DNA from: Leucobacter sp. OLIS6
GTDB taxonomy: Bacteria > Actinomycetota > Actinomycetes > Actinomycetales > Microbacteriaceae
Assembly: GCF_002752355.1 (NCBI RefSeq)
Contig: NZ_MRAV01000014.1
Location: 620,001-684,000, forward strand
Direction: 5' to 3'
Length of the DNA stretch: 64,000 nt
The translations under genes were made by a program, and so were the position numbers. Position 1 is the stretch's first letter, and each line of letters starts with the position of its first letter. The notes beneath the pieces are model-generated. The model was not told the DNA's origin, did no database searches, and worked only from the letters and a program-made list of their open reading frames with translations. Of the stretch, positions 1 through 10,741 are shown piece by piece.

Positions 1-1076
1 CGAAGACCACTCCGCCGCCACCCACGCTCGAGGAGCTCCGGCACGCCGAAGCCCAGCGCCTGGTGGCCTCGTGGACCCCGCGCGAGCGCGCCGGGTCCAT
101 CGTGATGGCCGGGTTCGAGGGGACGGACCCGGCACCGGTGCGCGCGTTCGCCGCGCAGCAGCACCTCGGCGGGGTCATCCTCATGGGCGGCAACGTCCCG
201 GGCACCCCGGAGGAGCTGCGAACGCTCACCGCGGGCCTGAGCCCCGACCCGGAGCTCCCGGTGCTCACCGGCATCGACGAGGAGGGCGGCGAGGTCACGC
301 GGCTCCCCTGGGACGACCTGCCCGGTGCCGCAGAACTCCGATCGCAGCCGCCCGCGCAGACCACCACCGCCTTCCGCTCGCGCGCCGGCCTGCTGCACGA
401 CGGCGGTGTGACGGTCAACTTCGGGATCGTCGCCGACGTCACCTCGGACCCGAACAGCTTCATCTTCGGGCGCGTGCTCGGCGAGACCGCCGCCGAATCC
501 GGGCCCCGTGTCGCAGCGGCCGTCGCGGGCGAGCGCGGACTCGTCGCCTCGACGCTCAAGCACTTCCCCGGGCACGGGGCCGCCCCCGGCGATTCGCACA
601 GCGGGATCCCGCGGACCGACCTCGACCGCGCGAGCTGGAAGCGCGACGAAGCACCGCCCTTCGCCGACGGCATCGCCGCGGGTGCGCAGCTGCTGATGTT
701 CGGGCACCTCGCCTACACGGCGGTCGACGCGGCACCCGCCTCGCTCTCCCCCACCTGGCACCGGATCGCCCGCGACGAGCTCGGGTTCACCGGCGTCGCG
801 GTCACCGACGATCTCGGGATGCTGCTCTCCTCCGGCGACCAGGCCTACGCCGACCCGACGAAGAACGCCGTGGACGCCCTCGCAGCGGGCAACGACCTGC
901 TGCTCATGGTGATCGGCTCGGATCAGGCCACGGCGACCGGTGCGATCGATGGGATCGTCGCCGCGGTCGCCGCGGTCGCCGCGAAGACCGTGCCCGAGGC
1001 GCGGCTGACCGACGCGGCGACGCGGGTCACGGAGCTGCGGCTCGAGCTCGCGGGCTGGAAGCCGCCCGCGAGCTGA
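1..1076 (+). CDS. Glycoside hydrolase family 3 protein (NagZ-like), 5' end cut by window
   Basis: Predicted beta-N-acetylhexosaminidase-type hydrolase acting on muropeptides or other GlcNAc glycosides. The reading frame is open from base 3, beginning with a proline-rich linker (PPPP), so the true start, probably with a lipoprotein or signal peptide, lies outside the window; an internal GTG at 63 is only a fallback start. GH3 marks are seen: DEEGGEV near the N-terminus, KHFPGHG followed by the D-S-H triplet that carries the NagZ general acid/base His, and TDDLGM with the nucleophile Asp. The visible 357 residues cover one complete GH3 N-terminal TIM barrel with no C-terminal domain. It converges with ptsI. 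Substrate is not settled by sequence. Confidence 0.85.
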   Translation, partial: KTTPPPPTLEELRHAEAQRLVASWTPRERAGSIVMAGFEGTDPAPVRAFAAQQHLGGVILMGGNVPGTPEELRTLTAGLSPDPELPVLTGIDEEGGEVTRLPWDDLPGAAELRSQPPAQTTTAFRSRAGLLHDGGVTVNFGIVADVTSDPNSFIFGRVLGETAAESGPRVAAAVAGERGLVASTLKHFPGHGAAPGDSHSGIPRTDLDRASWKRDEAPPFADGIAAGAQLLMFGHLAYTAVDAAPASLSPTWHRIARDELGFTGVAVTDDLGMLLSSGDQAYADPTKNAVDALAAGNDLLLMVIGSDQATATGAIDGIVAAVAAVAAKTVPEARLTDAATRVTELRLELAGWKPPAS

Positions 1077-1094
1077 GCCGGGCTGTTCCCGGCT
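1076..1094. terminator. Hairpin between convergent GH3 gene and ptsI
   Basis: A 7-bp stem (AGCCGGG/CCCGGCT) with a 5-base loop overlaps the GH3 stop codon and lies between two converging genes. No T-run follows, as is common for actinobacterial hairpin terminators. Confidence 0.4.
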
Positions 1095-1140
1095 GCGGGC
1101 GCGGGCCGGGCGCGGCTCGTAGCGGGCGGTACGCCGCGGG

Positions 1141-2862
1141 TCAGAGCAGCTCGGCGAGCTCCGGAGCGATCGCCGCCCGCACGGTTTCGCGGGCGCCTTC
1201 CGGACTCTCCGCCGCGAGCGCGAGTGCGGCGAGCCGCTCGCACTCCACCAGCGCGTGCGCCGCGAGCGCGAGGCGCACCGCGGGCACTTTGCTCGGCGCC
1301 ATCGAGAGGCTGCCGACGCCGAGACCCGTGAGGACGAGCGCGAGCAGCGGATCCCCGGCGGACTCCCCGCACACGCCGAGCGGCTTCCCGGCCGCGCGCG
1401 CTCCCGAGGCCGCCGCGGCGATCACGTCGAGCACGGCGGGCTGCCAGGGATCGAGCAGATCCGAGAGCTCTCCCTGCATGCGGTCCGCCGCCATCGTGTA
1501 CTGGGCGAGGTCGTTGGTGCCGAGGCTGCCGAAGTCGACGGCGCCGAGCACCTGCTCGGCGCGCAGCGCGGCCGCCGGAACCTCGATCATCACGCCGGCG
1601 GAACCGAGTCCGGCGGCGCGGACCCGATCGGCGAACCAGCGTGCTTCCGCCGCCGTCGCCACCATCGGGGCCATGACCCGCACGTCGGCTCCGGTCGCCT
1701 CGGCCGCTGCCGCGAGCGCTTCGAGCTGCGCGTCGAGCAGGTCGGGCCGCGCCTGCGAGAGGCGGAGGCCGCGCCGTCCGAGCGCGGGGTTCTCCTCTTC
1801 GCCCAGGTCGGCGAAGGCGAGGGGCTTGTCGGCACCGGCGTCGAGGGTGCGGACCACCACGCGCCGCGCACCGAACGGCGCGAAGACCCGCCGGTAGATC
1901 TCGGTCTGCTCCTCGACCGTCGGCGCTGTTCCGGCCGAGAGGAAGACGAATTCGGTGCGGAAGAGACCGACGCCCTCGAGATCCTGCGCTGCCGCGAGTT
2001 CGGCGTCCTCGACGCCCCCGATGTTGGCGAGCAGCGCGACGGGGTGCCCGTCGGCGGTGGCGCCGGGCCCGTGGACCTCGGCGAGCGCGGCGTCGCGCCG
2101 TTCGCGCGTGCGCCGCTGCGCTTCGACGGCGCCCGGGTCCGGGCGCAGCACGACGATCCCGGTGTCGCCGTCGATCGCGATGGGGGTGCCGTTCGGGATC
2201 GCGGTCGCGTCCGGCAGCTGCACGACCGCGGGGATCCCCATCTGAGCCGCGAGGATCGCGGTGTGGCTGGTGCGCCCGCCCGCGCGGGTCACGATGCCCA
2301 GCACGAGGGATCGATCGAGCGTCGCGGTCTCGGCGGGTGCGAGGTCCTCGGCGACGACGATGCTCGGCTCGGTGAACTCCGGCACGCCGGGTGCCGGCAC
2401 GCCGAGCACCTCGGCGATCGCGCGCGACCCCACGTCTCGCAGGTCGGTGACCCGTTCGGCGAAGTAGCCGCCGAGCGCTTCGAACTGCGCGGCGAACTCG
2501 TCGATCGAGAGCGCGATGGAGGTCGCGACCCCCTGCCCGGTACCGAGGTGCTTCGCGACCGCGCGGTGCAGGGATCGGTCGCGCGCGATCATCGCCGTGG
2601 CCTTGAGCACGTCGCGAGCGGTGGCGTCGGCGCTCATGGCCTTCGCGTCGAGCGCGCCGGCCACGCGCATGAAGGCGGCGACCGCCTGTTCGGCGGCCGC
2701 GGCCGGATCCGATGCCGCCGCTTCGTCGTGCGGCGGCTCCACCGGCGACGCGACCTGCACGACGGGGCCGGCGGCTGAGCCGGGGCTCACGCCGATGCCC
2801 TGCCGGGTCTCCGAAGCCTGTCCCGCTGCGGTCGCCCCGCTCGCGTCGCCGGCGGAGGTCAC
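1141..2862 (-). CDS. ptsI: PTS enzyme I (phosphoenolpyruvate-protein phosphotransferase)
   Basis: Takes phosphate from PEP and passes it to HPr, starting the sugar PTS relay in the cytoplasm. The 573-residue length is normal. The phospho-His motif GGRTSHTAILA is present, followed by the PEP-binding barrel with GLFRTEF and the GTNDLAQY motif. The start is a GTG at 2862 that overlaps the ptsH stop by four bases (GTGA), indicating translational coupling. The N-terminus has about 25 extra low-complexity residues (Gly/Ala-rich) before the conserved GIGVSPG. It is the last gene of fruR-fruK-fruA-ptsH-ptsI, so this strain couples general PTS components to fructose genes. Confidence 0.96.
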   Translation of the reverse strand: MTSAGDASGATAAGQASETRQGIGVSPGSAAGPVVQVASPVEPPHDEAAASDPAAAAEQAVAAFMRVAGALDAKAMSADATARDVLKATAMIARDRSLHRAVAKHLGTGQGVATSIALSIDEFAAQFEALGGYFAERVTDLRDVGSRAIAEVLGVPAPGVPEFTEPSIVVAEDLAPAETATLDRSLVLGIVTRAGGRTSHTAILAAQMGIPAVVQLPDATAIPNGTPIAIDGDTGIVVLRPDPGAVEAQRRTRERRDAALAEVHGPGATADGHPVALLANIGGVEDAELAAAQDLEGVGLFRTEFVFLSAGTAPTVEEQTEIYRRVFAPFGARRVVVRTLDAGADKPLAFADLGEEENPALGRRGLRLSQARPDLLDAQLEALAAAAEATGADVRVMAPMVATAAEARWFADRVRAAGLGSAGVMIEVPAAALRAEQVLGAVDFGSLGTNDLAQYTMAADRMQGELSDLLDPWQPAVLDVIAAAASGARAAGKPLGVCGESAGDPLLALVLTGLGVGSLSMAPSKVPAVRLALAAHALVECERLAALALAAESPEGARETVRAAIAPELAELL

Positions 2863-3128
2863 TGGGCGTCCAGGTCCGTGGCCAGCAGCGCGACGAGGCG
2901 GTCGAGCACGGCGTCGGCGTCGGCCCCCTCCGCGGTGAGCACGACCTCCTCGCCGTGCTTCGCGCCCAGCGCCATGACGCCGAGGATGCTCCCGGCGTCG
3001 ACGGCGGCTTCGCCGGGACGGCCGATCTCGACTTCGAGTCCGGACTCGCCGACGGCCTCGACGAACAGCGAGGCGGGTCGGGCGTGCAGGCCGACGGACG
3101 ATGCGATGGTGACGGAACGGGTGGCCAT
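2859..3128 (-). CDS. ptsH: HPr phosphocarrier protein
   Basis: Small cytoplasmic carrier that shuttles phosphate from enzyme I to enzyme IIA. The 89 residues carry the catalytic histidine in GLHARPA and a serine in SILGVMALG at the place of the regulatory Ser46 of Firmicutes HPr; no HPr kinase is expected in this lineage, so that serine is probably structural. A good ribosome-binding site (GAGGAG) precedes ATG 3128. It lies 66 bases after fruA and overlaps ptsI by four bases. Confidence 0.96.
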   Translation of the reverse strand: MATRSVTIASSVGLHARPASLFVEAVGESGLEVEIGRPGEAAVDAGSILGVMALGAKHGEEVVLTAEGADADAVLDRLVALLATDLDAQ

Positions 3129-3194
3129 GATGACTCCTCTGTGCGGGTGTTCGGGTGGGGCGGCCGCCGGGCGACGGCCGCGCGATGGTTCGGG

Positions 3195-5264
3195 TCAGGC
3201 GGCGACCGGTGCGGCCGCCGCGGTCTTTGCGGCGGCCCGGCGTGCGGCCGCGCCCTTCAGGATGATCACGAGGGCGGCCGTCACGAGGACGCCGGCGGCG
3301 AGCGCCGCGACGAACAGCAGCGGCTGGCCGATGAGCGGCAGCACCCAGATGCCGCCGTGCGGTGCGCGGAGCGTCGCGCCGAAGAGCATGACGAGGCCGC
3401 CGGTCACGGCGGACCCGATGGTCGAGGCGACGATGATGCGGATGGGGTCGGCCGCGGCGAAGGGAATCGCGCCCTCCGAGATGAAGGAGGCGCCGAGCAG
3501 CCAGGCGGCCTTGCCGTTCTCGCGCTCGGGCGCCGAGAACAGCCTGGGTCGCACGGCAGTGGCGAGCGCGAGCGCGAGCGGCGCGACCATGCCCGCGGCC
3601 ATGACCGCGGCCATGATCTTCAGCTGCGGCGCGTCCATCGCGGCGCCCGCGGCCGAGAGCCCCGCCGTCGCGAAGCCGTAGGCGACCTTGTTCACGGGGC
3701 CGCCGAGGTCGAAGCCCATCATCGCGCCGAGGATCAGTCCGAGCACGAGCACGCCCGCACCGGTGAGGCCGTTCAGCCCGTCGTTCATGGCGGTCATGAG
3801 TCCGACGATGGGGCGGCCGAGCACCGTGATGAAGAGGCCGGCGGTGAGGAGGGTCGACAGCAGCGGGATGACGACGACGGGCATGACGCCCCGCACGCCC
3901 TTGTGCACCTTCCAGCTCGAGATCCAGCGGGCGAGCGCGCCCGCGAGGAGGCCCGTGACGATGCCGCCGAGGAATCCGGCGTTCATGCTCGTGGCGATCG
4001 CACCGCCCACGATTCCGGGCACGAGACCGGGGCGGTCGGCGATCGCGAAGGCGATGTAGCCCGAGAGGATCGGGACGAGGAAGCCGAAGGAAGCCGAGCC
4101 GATCACGAAGCAGAGCGCGGCCCACGAGGTGAGGCTCGTCGCGTCGAAGTGCTGGGCGATGTTGAACTCGTCGGAGCTCGTCAGGCCGTACTTGACGATC
4201 TCGATCGCACCGCGCTCCCCCAGGGCGATCTGGGCGAGCATGAACGAGAGGGCGATGAGGATACCGCCGGCTGCCACGAACGGGATCATGTACGAGACGC
4301 CCGTCATGAGCCACTGACGCAGCCGGGTTCCCGCACCGACCTTCTGCTCGGCATCGGCGTCGAGAGCCGCGCCGGCGGCGGCCTCTCCCGCGCCCCGGGC
4401 GGCCTTCGCGGGATCCGCCTCCCACGCTGCCGCCAGCTCGGCTGCCTGCTCGAGCAGTCGGGGCCCGTCTGCGATCGCCTGCTTCACCCCGACGTCGACG
4501 GTGGGCTTGCCCGCGAACCGCGCGCGATCCTTCACCTCGACGTCGTGCGCGAACACGACCGCATCGGCCGCCGCGATCTGCGCTGCGGTGAGCGGGGTCG
4601 ACCCCGCGGAGCCCTGGGTCTCGACCGCGATCTCGTGTCCGGCCTCGCGCGCCGCGTTCTCGAGCGCCTCCGCCGCCATGTAGGTGTGGGCGATGCCCGT
4701 GGGGCACGAGGTGACCGCGACGAAGCGCAGGGGACGCTCGGCTGTGCGCTCCGCCGGAGCGGGATCCGCGACGGGTGCGGGATCCGCAGCGCCCTCGGCG
4801 GGGGCCGGAGCCGGATCGAGCCGCACGTGCTCGTCGACGATGGCCACGACCTCGGCCGGGGTCTCCGCTGCGAGCAGCGCCGCTCGGAAGTCCTCGCGCA
4901 TCAGGGCGCGGGCCAACTGCGGCAGCACCTGCATGTGCGCGTCGCCGCCATCGGCGGGAGCGGCGATGAGGAATACGAGCCGCGCCGGGCCGTCCTTCGC
5001 GCCCCAGTCGATCCCGTCCTCGCCGATCCGGCCGAACACGAGCGAGGGCTCGGTGATCGCCGCGCTACGCGCGTGCGGGATCCCGATGCCTCCCGGGAGC
5101 CCGGTCGCCATCTTCGACTCGCGCTCGCGCACGTCCGCGATGAAGACCTCGAGGTCCGTGCAGCGGCCGGTCGCCACGAGGCGTTCCGCGAGCGCACGGG
5201 TCGCCTCGTGCCGGTCGGCACCGGTGAGGTCGAGCACCACCTGCTCGTCACTGATGAGTGGCAT
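3195..5264 (-). CDS. fruA: Fructose-specific PTS enzyme IIABC
   Basis: Membrane transporter that imports fructose and phosphorylates it to fructose-1-phosphate. Domains in order: EIIA about residues 1-150 (phospho-His in GIPHARSAAI), a linker rich in Ala/Pro/Glu, EIIB about 175-275 (phospho-Cys in SCPTGIAHTYM), then the polytopic EIIC about 310-665 with repeated glycine-rich membrane helices. The 689-residue length is usual for actinobacterial fused FruA. AAGGA precedes ATG 5264, 45 bases after fruK. Its phosphate donors ptsH and ptsI follow directly. Confidence 0.95.
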   Translation of the reverse strand: MPLISDEQVVLDLTGADRHEATRALAERLVATGRCTDLEVFIADVRERESKMATGLPGGIGIPHARSAAITEPSLVFGRIGEDGIDWGAKDGPARLVFLIAAPADGGDAHMQVLPQLARALMREDFRAALLAAETPAEVVAIVDEHVRLDPAPAPAEGAADPAPVADPAPAERTAERPLRFVAVTSCPTGIAHTYMAAEALENAAREAGHEIAVETQGSAGSTPLTAAQIAAADAVVFAHDVEVKDRARFAGKPTVDVGVKQAIADGPRLLEQAAELAAAWEADPAKAARGAGEAAAGAALDADAEQKVGAGTRLRQWLMTGVSYMIPFVAAGGILIALSFMLAQIALGERGAIEIVKYGLTSSDEFNIAQHFDATSLTSWAALCFVIGSASFGFLVPILSGYIAFAIADRPGLVPGIVGGAIATSMNAGFLGGIVTGLLAGALARWISSWKVHKGVRGVMPVVVIPLLSTLLTAGLFITVLGRPIVGLMTAMNDGLNGLTGAGVLVLGLILGAMMGFDLGGPVNKVAYGFATAGLSAAGAAMDAPQLKIMAAVMAAGMVAPLALALATAVRPRLFSAPERENGKAAWLLGASFISEGAIPFAAADPIRIIVASTIGSAVTGGLVMLFGATLRAPHGGIWVLPLIGQPLLFVAALAAGVLVTAALVIILKGAAARRAAAKTAAAAPVAA

Positions 5265-5309
5265 GTCGATTCCTTTCGGGATTCGGTACGGGTCCGGCGC
5301 GTCGCCGGT

Positions 5310-6257
5310 TCAGTCGTTCAGGGGCAGCTCGCGCTGCAGGGTACGGCTGCGTTCGACCTCGAGGTCGAGCAGGTCCGCCGGGCCGGGGACCTCGGTCCCG
5401 GGGAGCCGCACGGCGGCAGCGCCCCAGCAGACCCCCATCGAGAGCGCATCGACCGGAGCTTCTCCGCGGTCGAGACCGAGCAGCAGCCCGGCGAGCATGC
5501 AGTCCCCCGCGCCGACGGTCGATACCGGGTCGGAGATGACCGTCCGCGCGTGCACGGCCTCCTCAGCGGTGATCAGCACCGCGCCGTCCCGCCCGAGGCT
5601 GACCGCCACGAACTCGATGCCCGAGGCGACGAGCTCCCGCCCGGTATCGACGACGGCGCCGAGCGTGTCGAGGGGCCGGCCCACGAGCTCCGCCAGCTCT
5701 TCGCGATTGGGTTTGATGAGCGTCGGCACCGCGGCGACCGCGGCGGCGAACGCCGACCCCGAGGAATCGATGGCGACCCGGGCCCCCCGCGCTCGTGCTT
5801 CGCGCACGATCGTGGCGTAGAAGGAGTCCGGCGCTCCCGGCGGCAGGCTGCCGCATCCGGCGATCCATGCACCCGCTTCGAGGTCCCGGAGCGCCGCCTC
5901 GAGCAGCGCGTCGACATCGGTCGGATCGAGCGCCGGGCCGGCCTCGTTGAGCTTCGTCGTGGTGCCGTCGGGTTCCAGCACGCTGACGTTCATACGCGTG
6001 CTCCCCGTGATCGGCACGATCCGGCTCGCCGCGCCGGTGCCGGCGAGGAGGACTTCAAAGAGCGCGCCCTCCGGTCCGCCGGACGGGACCACGATGAGGG
6101 CGTCGCCGCCCATCGCCGTCAGAGCCCGGCCCACGTTGACGCCCTTGCCGCCGGGATCCACCCGTGACGAATCGGCGCGCAGCACCTGGCCGCGGTCCAG
6201 GGTCTCGACCGTCACCGCCCGATCCACGCTCGGGTTCGGGGTCAGCGCGACGATCAT
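5310..6257 (-). CDS. fruK: 1-phosphofructokinase (PfkB family)
   Basis: Converts fructose-1-phosphate from FruA to fructose-1,6-bisphosphate with ATP. The 315 residues show the PfkB/ribokinase signatures: the N-terminal MIVALTPNPSVD, GGKGVNVGRAL for substrate binding, and the C-terminal TVGAGDCMLAG with the catalytic Asp. The ATG at 6257 overlaps the fruR stop (ATGA). Start choice is supported by the family N-terminus and the overlap. It lies directly upstream of fruA. Confidence 0.95.
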   Translation of the reverse strand: MIVALTPNPSVDRAVTVETLDRGQVLRADSSRVDPGGKGVNVGRALTAMGGDALIVVPSGGPEGALFEVLLAGTGAASRIVPITGSTRMNVSVLEPDGTTTKLNEAGPALDPTDVDALLEAALRDLEAGAWIAGCGSLPPGAPDSFYATIVREARARGARVAIDSSGSAFAAAVAAVPTLIKPNREELAELVGRPLDTLGAVVDTGRELVASGIEFVAVSLGRDGAVLITAEEAVHARTVISDPVSTVGAGDCMLAGLLLGLDRGEAPVDALSMGVCWGAAAVRLPGTEVPGPADLLDLEVERSRTLQRELPLND

Positions 6258-7015
6258 GCCGTCACCACCGTGGGGCCTGCGGCCCGGAGCTCCTCGGCGA
6301 GGTCGCCGTCGAGGTCGGTGTCGGTGATCACGAGGTCGATCTCGTCGAGCGCCGCGAAGCGGGTGAGGTGCGCGCGGCCCGCCTTGCTGGAGTCCGCGAC
6401 CAGCACGGTCGTGCGCGATGCCAGCACCATCGCACGCTTCACCGCGGCCTCCTCCTGGTCGGGAGTGGTGAGTCCGCGCTGCGCGTCGAAGCCGTTGGAT
6501 CCGACGAAGCCGACGTCGACGGTGAGTTCGGCGAGCGCCTCGCAGGTCCATCGTCCGACGGCTGCTCCGGTGACCGGGCGCACCCGTCCGCCGAGCTGCA
6601 TCAGTTCGATTCCGGGCTTCGCGGACAGCGCCGCGCCGATCATGAGGCTGTTGGTGATGACCGTGCACTCGGCGTCGGCCGGGAGCGCCTGCGCGATGGC
6701 GAGCGTGCTGGTGCCGGAGTCGAGCAGCACGGTGCCGCCCGCTGGAATCTCTTCGAGGGCGCGGAGCGCGATCCGCTGCTTGACCGCGGCGCGTCGGCCG
6801 ATCCGCACGTCGAGACCGACCTCGGGTTCGACCCGGTCGACGGGGATCGCACCGCCGTGCACGCGCTGCAGCAGTCCGCGACGTTCGAGGGCGGTGAGAT
6901 CCCGCCGGATCGTCTCGGTCGATACCTCGAGCTGCTCGGCGAGCGCACCCACTTCGGCGCGCCCGTCGGCGCGCGCCGAAGTCAGGATCAGCTGCTGGCG
7001 TTCTGCTGCGTACAC
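6254..7015 (-). CDS. fruR: DeoR-family regulator of the fructose operon
   Basis: Predicted repressor that senses a fructose phosphate. The N-terminal winged helix-turn-helix (about residues 1-55, with VSTETIRRDLTAL) is followed by the DeoR sugar-phosphate sensor domain (GTSTLAIAQAL, VADSSKAGR). I place the start at GTG 7015 (VYAAERQQ, matching the family's usual N-terminus), preceded by GGGAGGA seven bases upstream; an in-frame ATG at 7081 is less likely because it would add about 22 atypical residues and has no ribosome-binding site. First gene of the operon, so autoregulation is likely. Confidence 0.9.
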   Translation of the reverse strand: MYAAERQQLILTSARADGRAEVGALAEQLEVSTETIRRDLTALERRGLLQRVHGGAIPVDRVEPEVGLDVRIGRRAAVKQRIALRALEEIPAGGTVLLDSGTSTLAIAQALPADAECTVITNSLMIGAALSAKPGIELMQLGGRVRPVTGAAVGRWTCEALAELTVDVGFVGSNGFDAQRGLTTPDQEEAAVKRAMVLASRTTVLVADSSKAGRAHLTRFAALDEIDLVITDTDLDGDLAEELRAAGPTVVTA

Positions 7016-7059
7016 GAAACGCTCCTCCCGTCGTTGCGTGGCGTTCACCCAACAGTGCC

Positions 7060-7110
7060 ACACGAACGGGAGAATATGCAACTAAAACAACATTGGCTTT
7101 ATGTTGCTTA
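7060..7110 (-). promoter_or_regulatory. AT-rich fru operon control region with inverted repeat
   Basis: Just upstream of fruR is an unusually AT-rich stretch. It contains the inverted repeat CAACAT-7-ATGTTG (7088-7106) and an outer GCAAC (7079-7083)/GTTGC (7103-7107) pair. On the minus strand a TATTCT -10-like box lies nearby. A repressor operator for FruR is the natural reading; it is inferred from position and symmetry only. Confidence 0.45.
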
Positions 7111-8027
7111 TGTGAGATCGGGCGTCCAAACCCACGGCTCCCTCGGCAGGAGCCCCGGATCGAAGCGGGCGAGGATCTGCTCGATTCGGACCGGCTCCCC
7201 CGGCGCCGCGAGCCCCAGCGAGACCGCGAGCTGCGTACGCACCCGGTCCGGGCCGATCCCGGCGTCCCGAAGCTCGCGCAGCGTCACCGCGCCGTCCCGC
7301 TTCGCGAGGCGCGCGCCGCTCGGCCCCAGCACGAGCGGCACGTGCGCATACTCCACCGCCGGCGGCGTCGGCAGGCCCAGCAGTCGCTGCAGCACGATCT
7401 GCCGCGGCGTCGAGGACGCGAGGTCGTCGCCGCGCACCACCTGGTCCACTCCCATCGAGGCATCGTCGACCACGACCGCCAGGTTGTAGGCCACAGCGCC
7501 GTCTCCACGGCGCAGCACCAGGTCGTCCACGACGCCGGTCACCCGGCCGAGGAGCCGATCCTCGAACGCGAGTTCCCCCGCCCCCTCCGGCACGCGCAGG
7601 CGGAGCGCCGGCAGCCGCGGCAGGATCCGCTCGCGGGCGGCGGCGCGCTCAGCCTCGTCACGGTCCCGGCAGGTCCCCGGGTATGCACCGGGCGGCGCGT
7701 GCGGCGCGGTCGGCGCGGAGAGGATGTCCCGCCGCGTGCAGGTGCACTCGTAGACGAGCCCCCGCGCCGCCAGCTCCGCGATCGCCGCATCGTGATCGCC
7801 GCTGCGCTCGGTCTGCAGCACCGCGGGCCCGTCCCAGTCGAGACCGAGCTCCGCGAGATCCTCCAACTGGCGATCCGCGGCACCCGCATCGCGGCCCCGG
7901 TCGAGGTCCTCGATCCGCATGAGGAACCCGCGCCCGCTCGACCGGGCGAACAGCCAGGCGAGCAGCGCAGTGCGCAGGTTGCCCAGGTGCAGGTCGCCCG
8001 ATGGGCTCGGCGCGTAGCGGCCGGCGC

Positions 8028-8031
<4 letters not shown>
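7108..8031 (-). CDS. gluQ: Glutamyl-Q tRNA(Asp) synthetase
   Basis: Loads glutamate onto the queuosine base of tRNA(Asp). It is a 307-residue truncated GluRS paralogue lacking the anticodon-binding domain. The class I motif appears as SPSGDLHLGN and a KMSKS-like loop as LAKRDGAVT; a zinc knuckle CTCTRRD...YPGTC is present. ATG 8031 overlaps the stop of the APC permease (ATGA), so the two are cotranscribed although functionally unrelated. The stop lies just before the fru regulatory region. Confidence 0.93.
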
Positions 8032-9998
<1,967 letters not shown>

Positions 9999-10108
9999 GC
10001 GGTCACATTACTCCAGTTTCGGCTCGTCGACGCCACTGAGCGCAGGAAACCGTCGCGCCGTTCGCTGTGCCTCTCGTCATTTGCGTCGGAACGTGCCAGC
10101 ATGCACCC

Positions 10109-10432
10109 ATGGGCTTTCTCATCTACGGCGGTACCCAGGAGTTCGAGTTCGAGGATCGCACCCTCGCTCACCTGAAGGTCGCCATCACCACCAAGCTCCG
10201 TCGCCAGGAGAGTTTCCTCATGAGCTGGGTCAATCCGGTGGAACGCGGCGGCGGACGCCTGTCGGTCTGGCTGGCGCCGAACATCCCGCTCGTCTTCCGG
10301 TTCTCGGGAGGGCGGCCTCCGCAGTTGAACCGGCACTGGGTCGAGATCCTCATCGACCACTCCCACACCGCGCGCGGACTCATCGTCATGCCGGAGGACG
10401 ACGCCGAGAAGCAGCAGAGAGAGAAGGTGTAG
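10109..10432 (+). CDS. Small conserved actinobacterial protein (DUF7882-like), copy 1
   Basis: A 107-residue cytoplasmic protein without signal or membrane segment. I recognise the pattern MGxLxYxG...FEDRTLAHLKVAITTKLRRQESFLMSW from a Microbacteriaceae family that databases have called DUF7882 and sometimes mislabelled as DNA ligase; function unknown. ATG 10109 gives the conserved N-terminus shared with its neighbour; a CAGCAT box six bases upstream could be a leaderless -10. Copy 2 begins six bases after its stop, so the two form one operon. Confidence 0.75.
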   Translation: MGFLIYGGTQEFEFEDRTLAHLKVAITTKLRRQESFLMSWVNPVERGGGRLSVWLAPNIPLVFRFSGGRPPQLNRHWVEILIDHSHTARGLIVMPEDDAEKQQREKV

Positions 10433-10438
10433 AGCGAC

Positions 10439-10729
10439 ATGGGATACCTCCACTACAGCGGCATGGAGAGCTTCGCCTTCGACGATCGCCTCCTCACCCA
10501 CCTGCGCACGGTGATCCTCGGCAAGCTCAACCTCCAGGAGAGCCTGGTGCTGACCTGGACGCGGGACGGGCAGCAGCACAGCATCTGGCTGCACCCGACG
10601 GTCCCCATCCACTTCGAGTTCGACTCGGAGGCGACCCCCGAGCTCAACCCGCAGTGGATCGAGCAGTTGCTCGCCCTCGCGAACTCATCCGGGGGACTCC
10701 GCTGCGTCGAGGAACCGGTGGCTCGGTGA
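10439..10729 (+). CDS. Small conserved actinobacterial protein (DUF7882-like), copy 2
   Basis: A 96-residue paralogue of the preceding gene. The shared frame is MGYLHYSG, FDDRLLTHLRTVILGKL, ESLVLTW, IWLHPTVPIHFEF and NPQWIEQLLALANSSGGL. It arose by tandem duplication, with moderate divergence. The start ATG 10439 follows the upstream stop closely; GAGAAGG upstream can serve as ribosome-binding site. Converges with the SDR gene. No function is known to me; the two might form a heteromer. Confidence 0.75.
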   Translation: MGYLHYSGMESFAFDDRLLTHLRTVILGKLNLQESLVLTWTRDGQQHSIWLHPTVPIHFEFDSEATPELNPQWIEQLLALANSSGGLRCVEEPVAR

Positions 10730-10741
10730 GGACCGACCGGC

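Noticed and set aside
2863-4707. Upstream extension of ptsI through ptsH and fruA
   Set aside because: The frame is open but overlaps ptsH and fruA fully in another frame; the GTGA overlap at 2862 gives the proper start.
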